Shown in pieces: positions 6,888 to 11,419 of a stretch of 11,419 nt of DNA (position 1 is its first letter; each line of letters opens with the position of its first letter). Made by a program: the position numbers and the translations under genes. The stretch spans positions 2,557-13,975 of the forward strand of contig DFYA01000090.1 of assembly GCA_002382525.1 (NCBI GenBank), written 5' to 3'. The notes beneath the pieces were generated by a model. It did not search any database. It had not been told where the DNA came from and saw nothing but the letters and a program-made list of their open reading frames with translations. The stretch is from Opitutaceae bacterium UBA4094. Lineage in GTDB: Bacteria; Verrucomicrobiota; Verrucomicrobiia; Opitutales; Opitutaceae.

Positions 6888-7818
6888 CCTGGCGATCACC
6901 TGCGGCGACCCGGCGGGCGTGGGCCCGGAAATCATCACGGCTTGGTTGGTGGCGTCGGCGAGCGAGTTCGCGCACAGCGGTGCGGGCGTGACGGTAATCG
7001 GACCGGCGCGGTGGTTGACGAGGCTGCCGGCGGGCGCCGGGGTCGAGCGGGTCGCGGTTGGCGCGGCGGATTACGAGGCGACGCCGGGCGTGCCTGACGA
7101 TGCGGGCGCGCGGCTCGCCCTCTCAGCGATGGAGGAGGCGGCGGCGGGGTGCCGCGACGGACGTTATTCGGCCGTGGTGACCGGGCCGGTGAGCAAGGCG
7201 CAACTCGCAGGTGTGGGTTACGCGTTTCCCGGTCAGACGGAGTTTTTCGCGGCGCGCTGGGGAGGGGAGCCGGTGATGGGGTTTTGCGGCGGCCGGCTGC
7301 GCGTGGTGTTGCTCAGTTGGCACATCCCGCTGCGCGACGTGGGCGGCCAGCTCACGCGCGAAAACTTCGAGCGAACCGTGCGCGCGGCCGACGCGTTGGC
7401 GCGGGCCGAGGGCGTGGAGCGCCCGCGCATCGCGGTGTGCGGCCTCAACCCGCACGCCGGCGAAGGCGGGCTGCTCGGCGAGGAGGAGCACACGACGATC
7501 GACCCGATCTTGGACAGCTTGCGCAGCGAGTTTCCCGGTCTCTCGCGGACGTTGCCCGGCGATACGGTATTCGCGCGGCAACTACGCGGCGATTTTGATG
7601 TCGTGGTCGCGTTGTATCACGACCAAGGGCTGGCGCCGTTGAAGACCGTGGATTTCGACGAGGCGGTGAACGTGACGCTCGGCCTGCCGTTTGTGCGCAC
7701 GAGTCCGGATCACGGCACGGCGTTTGACATCGCGGGCAAGGGCGTGGCGAGCGCGACGAGTTTCGCCAACGCGGTAGCGGTGGCGCGGCGCTTGATAAAC
7801 GATCGCCGCGCGCAATAG
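6880..7818 (+). CDS. pdxA: 4-hydroxythreonine-4-phosphate dehydrogenase
   Basis: NAD-dependent enzyme of de novo pyridoxal 5'-phosphate synthesis (DXP-dependent route). It oxidises 4-phosphohydroxy-L-threonine. The protein is 312 residues, normal for PdxA. Motifs are CGDPAGVGPEI (8-18), VTGPVSK (100-106), WHIPLRDV (147-154), LNPHAGEGGLLG (189-200), LYHDQGLAPLK (245-255) and LGLPFVRTSPDHGTAFDIAGKG (267-288). The three metal-binding histidines H148, H192 and H247 are present. The common GHTE substrate motif reads GQTE (118-121). The ATG at 6880 overlaps the end of lpxA by 8 nt and gives the typical MNNLAITCGDPAG start; a GTG 12 nt upstream is possible. The iron-sulfur carrier gene follows after 7 nt. 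Confidence 0.95.
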   Translation: MNNLAITCGDPAGVGPEIITAWLVASASEFAHSGAGVTVIGPARWLTRLPAGAGVERVAVGAADYEATPGVPDDAGARLALSAMEEAAAGCRDGRYSAVVTGPVSKAQLAGVGYAFPGQTEFFAARWGGEPVMGFCGGRLRVVLLSWHIPLRDVGGQLTRENFERTVRAADALARAEGVERPRIAVCGLNPHAGEGGLLGEEEHTTIDPILDSLRSEFPGLSRTLPGDTVFARQLRGDFDVVVALYHDQGLAPLKTVDFDEAVNVTLGLPFVRTSPDHGTAFDIAGKGVASATSFANAVAVARRLINDRRAQ

Positions 7819-7825
7819 TCCCCGC

Positions 7826-8230
7826 ATGTCCGCCGCCGAAGTTTCCTCCGCTGCCACTTCCTTGCCCGCCGCGCCGCTTCCTGAAGGGGTTCGCGAAGGC
7901 AATGAGAACCTGGTGCGCCTCACCGAGTCGGCGGGAGTCAAGGTGCGTGCGTTGGTGGCGCGCGAGCAGCAAGGCGAGTTCCTGCGGGTCGCGATCAGCG
8001 GCGGCGGGTGCAACGGCCTGAGCTACAAACTGCGTTTCGCGAAGGAGCCCAAGAAGGGCGACATCTTGGTGCGCTCGGCCGGCGTGCCGGTGCTGGTCGA
8101 TCCGAAGACGGCGCTGTATCTTAAGGGCACCGAGGTGGATTTTTCGAACAAGCTGATTGCGGGCGGGTTTAAGTTCACCAATCCCAACGCCAAGGCGAGT
8201 TGCTCGTGTGGTGAAAGTTTCAGCGTTTAA
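7826..8230 (+). CDS. IscA/HesB-family iron-sulfur cluster assembly carrier
   Basis: A-type carrier that holds an Fe-S cluster, or iron, and passes it to apo-enzymes in the cytoplasm. The protein is 134 residues. The three cluster cysteines are present: C62 in SGGGCNGLSY, and C126 and C128 in SCSCGESFSV at the C-terminus. The core (about 27-134) matches the family length of about 107. The first 25 residues are an Ala/Ser/Pro-rich extension not usual in IscA, ErpA or SufA. The paralogue cannot be assigned (iscA, sufA or erpA) because no isc or suf gene is adjacent. It lies 7 nt after pdxA and is probably co-transcribed with it. No Shine-Dalgarno sequence is visible before the ATG. Confidence 0.9.
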   Translation: MSAAEVSSAATSLPAAPLPEGVREGNENLVRLTESAGVKVRALVAREQQGEFLRVAISGGGCNGLSYKLRFAKEPKKGDILVRSAGVPVLVDPKTALYLKGTEVDFSNKLIAGGFKFTNPNAKASCSCGESFSV

Positions 8231-8233
8231 GCC

Positions 8234-8265
8234 GTGGGGGCGGGCCGGAGATTCCCCGTCTTTTT
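8234..8265 (+). terminator. Weak candidate terminator after the HesB-family gene
   Basis: A G-run at 8236-8240 can pair with CCCC at 8254-8257, extended by two wobble pairs, followed by TCTTTTT. The stem is short and the loop long (about 14 nt), so this is a weak call. It would separate the lpxA-pdxA group from infC. The rest of the 116-bp gap holds no clear promoter that I can see. Confidence 0.28.
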
Positions 8266-8334
8266 GGCGCGCAGCCACTTCTTGGTTGTCTTCCCTCCCG
8301 GCCTCCGCGAAGTCTTTGCGCGACCCACCCTGCA

Positions 8335-8343
8335 ACCTCCTTA
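8335..8343 (+). other. Copy of the 16S rRNA anti-Shine-Dalgarno sequence just before infC
   Basis: ACCTCCTTA lies directly against the infC start codons and equals the 3' end of bacterial 16S rRNA. A mRNA carrying it cannot pair with the ribosome there but could pair with a Shine-Dalgarno-like purine run. It may be chance; noted because infC expression is classically controlled at initiation. Confidence 0.4.
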
Positions 8344-8346
8344 TTG

Positions 8347-9027
8347 ATGGCCAACTCGTTCCCTTCGTCCGGCGGCAACCGCCCCGGTTATTATCAGCGT
8401 CGTAACAACGACCCTTTCGCCCATATCCGCCGTAATTCGCGGATCAAGGAACCCGAGATCCGAGTTATCAGCCCCGAAGGCAAGCAGCTCGGCATTATGC
8501 AAACCGAGCGAGCGTTGGCTCTCGCGCAGCAGTTCAATCTCGACTTGGTCGAGATGGCCGCGACCGCCAAACCTCCGGTGTGCCGAATCATGGATTTCGG
8601 CAAATACGTTTACGAAGAGCAGAAGAAGGCGAGTCATGCCAAGACCACCGCCACCAAGCTCAAGGAAATCGAATTCACGCCGCGTATCGCCGGCGGCGAT
8701 TTCATGACGAAGATCCGCCACGCCGAGGAATTCCTCGATCATGGCAACAAGGTGAAGCTCCGCTTGAAGTTCCGCGGTCGCGAAATGGCGCACACCGAGA
8801 TCGGTTTCGAGGTGATGAAAAAGGCCTTGGCCGAACTCGAGAGCATGGGCCACCCGGACTCTCAGCCACGGCTGATGGGCAAACAGATCAACGTGATGTT
8901 GACTCCGCTGCCGGCCAACAAGCGCAAGCGCAAATACACGCTCGATCCCGACGAGCAGGCGATCGACGACACCGGTTCGGACGAAGGCGCCGACGAGTCG
9001 CACGACGAAACACCCGGCAAGGCTTGA
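8347..9027 (+). CDS. infC: Translation initiation factor IF-3
   Basis: Binds the 30S subunit, blocks premature 50S joining and proofreads the start codon and initiator tRNA. The protein is 226 residues, against about 180 in E. coli; the excess is an N-terminal Arg/Asn/Pro-rich extension (1-28) and an acidic C-terminal tail (200-222). The N-domain shows NSRIKEPEIRVI (30-41), LDLVEM (65-70) and KPPVCRIMDFGKY (75-87). The C-domain runs from KLKEIEFTPRI (104-114) through KVKLRLKFRGREMAH (135-149). The ATG at 8347 is preceded immediately by TTG at 8344 in frame, so the true start may be TTG; a non-AUG start would fit the self-regulation known for infC. No rpmI-rplT follows, unlike in many bacteria. 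Confidence 0.95.
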   Translation: MANSFPSSGGNRPGYYQRRNNDPFAHIRRNSRIKEPEIRVISPEGKQLGIMQTERALALAQQFNLDLVEMAATAKPPVCRIMDFGKYVYEEQKKASHAKTTATKLKEIEFTPRIAGGDFMTKIRHAEEFLDHGNKVKLRLKFRGREMAHTEIGFEVMKKALAELESMGHPDSQPRLMGKQINVMLTPLPANKRKRKYTLDPDEQAIDDTGSDEGADESHDETPGKA

Positions 9028-9041
9028 TTGCGCGGCCGGGC

Positions 9042-10079
9042 ATGGGCACAGGGCATACTCGCTTCATGAGCGCGGTTTTATCCGCGCTCATTTTTGTTTT
9101 TGCGGGAACAGCCTGCGCCTCGCCCGAGCGCCACTCTGCGGCTTCGACGGTAGCTCATATCAAGGTCGCCGGAGTGGACTATGTGGACATCCGCATCGCG
9201 TTCGGGCGTTTGGGCTTCAAGGCGGTTTGGGTGGAGCGCGAAAAACGCATGCGCATCCACTCGGACAAGGTGGAGATTTACACCGAGGACGGGAAACGCG
9301 ACGTGACGGTCAACGGGCTACGCGTGTTGATGGGCGAACCGGCGGTGTTTCGCGGGAATACGCTCTACATTAGCCGCATCGACGCGGACGCGTTGTTTTT
9401 GCCGATTCTGAGTCCGTCGTCGGTCAAGACGCCGCCGGCGCCGGCTTTGCGGGTGATCGTTCTCGATCCCGGTCATGGCGGGCAGGACGCCGGCACGCAG
9501 AACAAGGCGCTCAAGTTGGATGAAAAGAACTTCACCTTGGACGTGGCCAAGCGGCTGCGCGTGCTGCTGGAGAAGCAGGGATTCAAGGTGGTGATGACGC
9601 GGACAGACGACCGGTTTATTCCGTTGGCCGGGCGCGCGGAGATCGCCAACCGGGCGGAGGCGGATCTGTTTATCAGCATTCATTTCAATGCAGTGGGCGG
9701 AGCGCCTGCGGTGAACGGATCGGAGACCTACGTGATGACGCCACAGTTTCACCGTTCGACCGGGAGTCCATTGCGCGACCCGAGCGACAGCGTGGCGAAT
9801 CCTGGCAATTTTAACGACCCATGGAACGCGCTGCTTGGCTACCATATGCAGGCGCAGATGGTGGGGCGACTCGGCACTTTTGATCGCGGGCTAAAGCGGG
9901 CGCGGTTCGCGGTGTTGCGGCTGGTGAAGAGCCCGGCGGTGTTGGTCGAGGCGGGGTATCTGTCGAACGAGGCGGAGGCCAAAAAGATCGCAACGTCGGC
10001 GTATCGCGCGGAGATCGCGGAGGCGTTGGCGCAGGGCGTGAGTTCGTATGCGTTGGCGATCACGACGGCGAAGCGGTGA
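9042..10079 (+). CDS. Exported N-acetylmuramoyl-L-alanine amidase (Amidase_3)
   Basis: Zinc hydrolase that cuts the bond between N-acetylmuramic acid and the stem peptide of murein, acting in the periplasm (AmiA/B/C class). Starting at 9042 it has 345 residues. The signal peptide comprises MGTGHTRF, then a hydrophobic stretch (9-22) ending at ACA|SPE around 25-27. A region like the copper-amine-oxidase N-terminal 'stalk' follows (about 38-122). The catalytic domain starts at VIVLDPGHGG (138-147). Zinc ligands H145, E161 and H214 (SIHFNA) and catalytic E303 (VLVEAGYLSN) are present. A Ser/Asn/Asp-rich insertion lies at about 236-262. The start at 9042 supplies a positive n-region, while the ATG at 9066 gives none. 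The 9066 codon lies inside a terminator hairpin, so the start is uncertain. Confidence 0.9.
   Translation: MGTGHTRFMSAVLSALIFVFAGTACASPERHSAASTVAHIKVAGVDYVDIRIAFGRLGFKAVWVEREKRMRIHSDKVEIYTEDGKRDVTVNGLRVLMGEPAVFRGNTLYISRIDADALFLPILSPSSVKTPPAPALRVIVLDPGHGGQDAGTQNKALKLDEKNFTLDVAKRLRVLLEKQGFKVVMTRTDDRFIPLAGRAEIANRAEADLFISIHFNAVGGAPAVNGSETYVMTPQFHRSTGSPLRDPSDSVANPGNFNDPWNALLGYHMQAQMVGRLGTFDRGLKRARFAVLRLVKSPAVLVEAGYLSNEAEAKKIATSAYRAEIAEALAQGVSSYALAITTAKR
9066..9101 (+). terminator. Strong intrinsic terminator overlapping the amidase signal-peptide codons
   Basis: ATGAGCGCGG (9066-9075) pairs perfectly with CCGCGCTCAT (9082-9091) around a 6-nt TTTTAT loop. A TTTTGTTTTT tract follows directly. Ten perfect pairs plus a T-tract, 38 nt after the infC stop, is a textbook rho-independent terminator for infC. 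Read in frame, the same bases encode the start of the amidase signal peptide. It may act as an attenuator opened by ribosomes starting at 9042. Confidence 0.82.
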
Positions 10080-10130
10080 GGGCGCGCGGTCGGGGTCGGC
10101 CGGGGCGTTTGCTTTTCGGCTGGGGCGTGT

Positions 10131-10151
10131 CGTGAACTCCCCGCGTTCACG
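10131..10151. terminator. 7-bp hairpin between convergent genes, weak terminator candidate
   Basis: CGTGAAC and GTTCACG form a perfect 7-bp stem with a 7-nt loop in the 152-bp gap between the amidase and carrier genes, which converge here. No T-tract follows on either strand, so termination is uncertain. A smaller 5-bp inverted repeat (CCTGA/TCAGG) lies at 10197-10213. Nothing else is recognisable in this gap. Confidence 0.35.
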
Positions 10152-10231
10152 CTCAGGGCGACAAGGCGAGACAGAGCGTTAACGTGTCGCGGGCTTCCTG
10201 AGTCATGTTCAGGCAACGATGCGGAGGCCGA

Positions 10232-11419
10232 TCAGAACGGCCAGATGCGGGGCACGATGATCATCGACATTGTAAAACAGAGCAGGTTGAGCGGGATGCC
10301 CACTTTCAGGAAGTCGGTGAAGCGGTATCCACCGACTCCATACACGTAGGTGTTGGTCTGATACCCGATCGGAGTAGCGAAGGCGGCCGAGGCGGCGAAC
10401 ATAACGACGATCACAAACGGCTGCATGTTAAGGCCCAGCTGGGTGGCGATGCCGATGGCGATCGGCGCCATCAGCGCGGCGACGGCGTTGTTCGAGAGGA
10501 TCTCGGTGAGGATCGTCGTGACCAGATAAAGTGCGGCGAGGACAAAGATCGCTTTGTGCTCGGCGGAGACGACCGACTGCACGCCATAGACCACGTGATC
10601 GGCGATCCAGAGGGCCGCGCCAGTTTGCTCCATGGCGAGGCCGGCGGCGAGCATGCCATAGATGAGGAACAGGATGTTCCATTCGATGGAGGCGTAGGCT
10701 TCGTTGGTCTTGAGGCAGCCGGTGATGCAGACCACCACGCAGCCGGCGAGGGCGCCCACCTCGATGGGAATCCACTTGAACGAAGCGCTGACGACCACGG
10801 CCGCGATCACGGCGAGGACGATGGGCATCTTTTTGTTTTGCGAGGTGGCGGGCACGCGCGCGCGGTCGAAGAGCACGAGGTCGTCGCTCTGGCGGAGGGC
10901 GTCGATGGCTTGGTCGGTGCCCATCATGAGCACAATGTCGCCGGCTTCGAGCGGAAGGGTTTCTAGACGCTCTCGCACGTTTTTGCCCTTACGGTGCACG
11001 GCGAGCACGACCATGCGGAAGCGTTGGCGGAAATTCACCTCGCGCACGGTGTGTCCGACAATGCCGGAGTGGGGATTGATGACGGCCTCGACCAGCGAAC
11101 CCTCGTGCGCGGCGATCTGTTCGAGCCCCAGTTTCAGTTCGGAGATGAGGTCGATGCCGACGACACCGCGGGTGGCGGCGATGCCTTGGGGGCGGCAGGC
11201 GAGGATGATGCGGTCGCCGGCGCTGAGGCGGATTTTTTCCGGCTCGATGTAGAGCGCGACGCCGTTGCGCACAATCTCGATGACACGGATGCCGCGGGCG
11301 CGGGAGAGGCCGGCTTCGGCGAGCGTTTTACCGATGGCGCGGGAGTCGGGCTGAACGAAGGCTTCGGTGATGTATTCGCGGCGTTCCTCGTCGGTGAGGA
11401 TGGAGGTGAGCATCTCGCG
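10232..11419 (-). CDS. SLC13/DASS-type sodium-coupled anion carrier with two RCK_C domains, C-terminal part
   Basis: Inner-membrane carrier related to the YfbS and plant SLT-type group. The frame is open to the window edge, so the N-terminal membrane half and true start lie outside; 395 residues are seen. Two TrkA-C (RCK_C) domains lie in tandem at about 14-92 and 105-174, each ending in an AGD motif with following hydrophobic strand. The C-terminal transport half follows (about 198-395), with several membrane segments, the hairpin TEILSNNAVAALMAP and ASAAFATPIGYQTNTYVYGVGGYRF. These SNN and TNT motifs match the sodium/anion sites of the DASS family. Substrate is uncertain (sulfate or dicarboxylate are typical). 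RCK_C domains usually sense a small ligand. The gene is convergent with the amidase gene. Confidence 0.88.
   Translation of the reverse strand, partial: REMLTSILTDEERREYITEAFVQPDSRAIGKTLAEAGLSRARGIRVIEIVRNGVALYIEPEKIRLSAGDRIILACRPQGIAATRGVVGIDLISELKLGLEQIAAHEGSLVEAVINPHSGIVGHTVREVNFRQRFRMVVLAVHRKGKNVRERLETLPLEAGDIVLMMGTDQAIDALRQSDDLVLFDRARVPATSQNKKMPIVLAVIAAVVVSASFKWIPIEVGALAGCVVVCITGCLKTNEAYASIEWNILFLIYGMLAAGLAMEQTGAALWIADHVVYGVQSVVSAEHKAIFVLAALYLVTTILTEILSNNAVAALMAPIAIGIATQLGLNMQPFVIVVMFAASAAFATPIGYQTNTYVYGVGGYRFTDFLKVGIPLNLLCFTMSMIIVPRIWPF

Noticed and set aside
5988..6938. 316-codon minus-strand open frame opposite lpxA
   Set aside because: The Arg/His/Pro-rich translation resembles no protein, and it spans lpxA and two gene boundaries. 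It is a shadow frame.
7445..8335. 296-codon minus-strand frame across pdxA and the HesB-family gene
   Set aside because: It crosses two confidently assigned plus-strand genes and has no recognisable motif.
10205..10966. 253-codon plus-strand frame opposite the carrier gene
   Set aside because: It has an acidic, His/Gly-rich composition typical of the reverse complement of a membrane protein gene, with no domain visible.
1..11419. Mobile element, CRISPR array, toxin-antitoxin or defence system
   Set aside because: No transposase, terminal repeats, spaced direct repeats, tRNA or integrase is visible, and all genes are core metabolism, envelope or transport apart from one unrecognised protein.

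Overview
The window is a GC-rich, gene-dense piece of bacterial chromosome, apparently core genome rather than an island. Every gene recognised is housekeeping or transport, and there is no transposase, integrase, tRNA, rRNA, CRISPR array or phage gene. An lpxA homologue and an exported murein amidase imply a Gram-negative-type envelope with lipid A. The high GC, the near absence of Shine-Dalgarno sequences and the style of the proteins (a YfbS-like carrier with RCK domains, IF3 with extended ends, an orphan 2-hydroxyacid dehydrogenase) suggest the Verrucomicrobiota/Opitutales. That placement is an inference from gene content, not a measured one.

Left part (1-4139). The 5' half of rph (RNase PH) runs off the left edge on the minus strand. 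Divergent to it is a D-2-hydroxyacid dehydrogenase with a complete catalytic triad. It is convergent with a compact minus-strand operon, phnD-phnC-phnE, whose genes overlap by 4 nt at both junctions. The operon encodes a phosphonate/phosphite-type ABC importer, with no C-P lyase or other phosphonate-degrading gene beside it.

Middle part (4140-8230). A short divergent control region holds a 12-bp perfect palindrome and separates phnD from a plus-strand run: aroB (shikimate pathway), an unrecognised 215-residue protein with a possible degenerate nuclease-like core, lpxA (lipid A), pdxA (pyridoxal phosphate; overlaps lpxA by 8 nt) and an IscA/HesB-type iron-sulfur carrier. A 7-bp inverted repeat that looks like a dispersed element lies just before lpxA.

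Right part (8231-11419). infC (IF3) has tandem TTG-ATG start codons preceded by a copy of the 16S anti-Shine-Dalgarno sequence. It is followed by an N-acetylmuramoyl-L-alanine amidase gene. A near-ideal intrinsic terminator (10-bp perfect stem plus T-tract) lies exactly in the codons for the amidase signal peptide, and this is the most striking observation in the window. On the minus strand at the right edge is the C-terminal part of an SLC13-type carrier with two RCK_C (TrkA-C) domains. I found no clearly new multi-gene system. The noteworthy points are regulatory (terminator/signal-peptide overlap, infC start region, phnD-aroB control region) plus one orphan protein.
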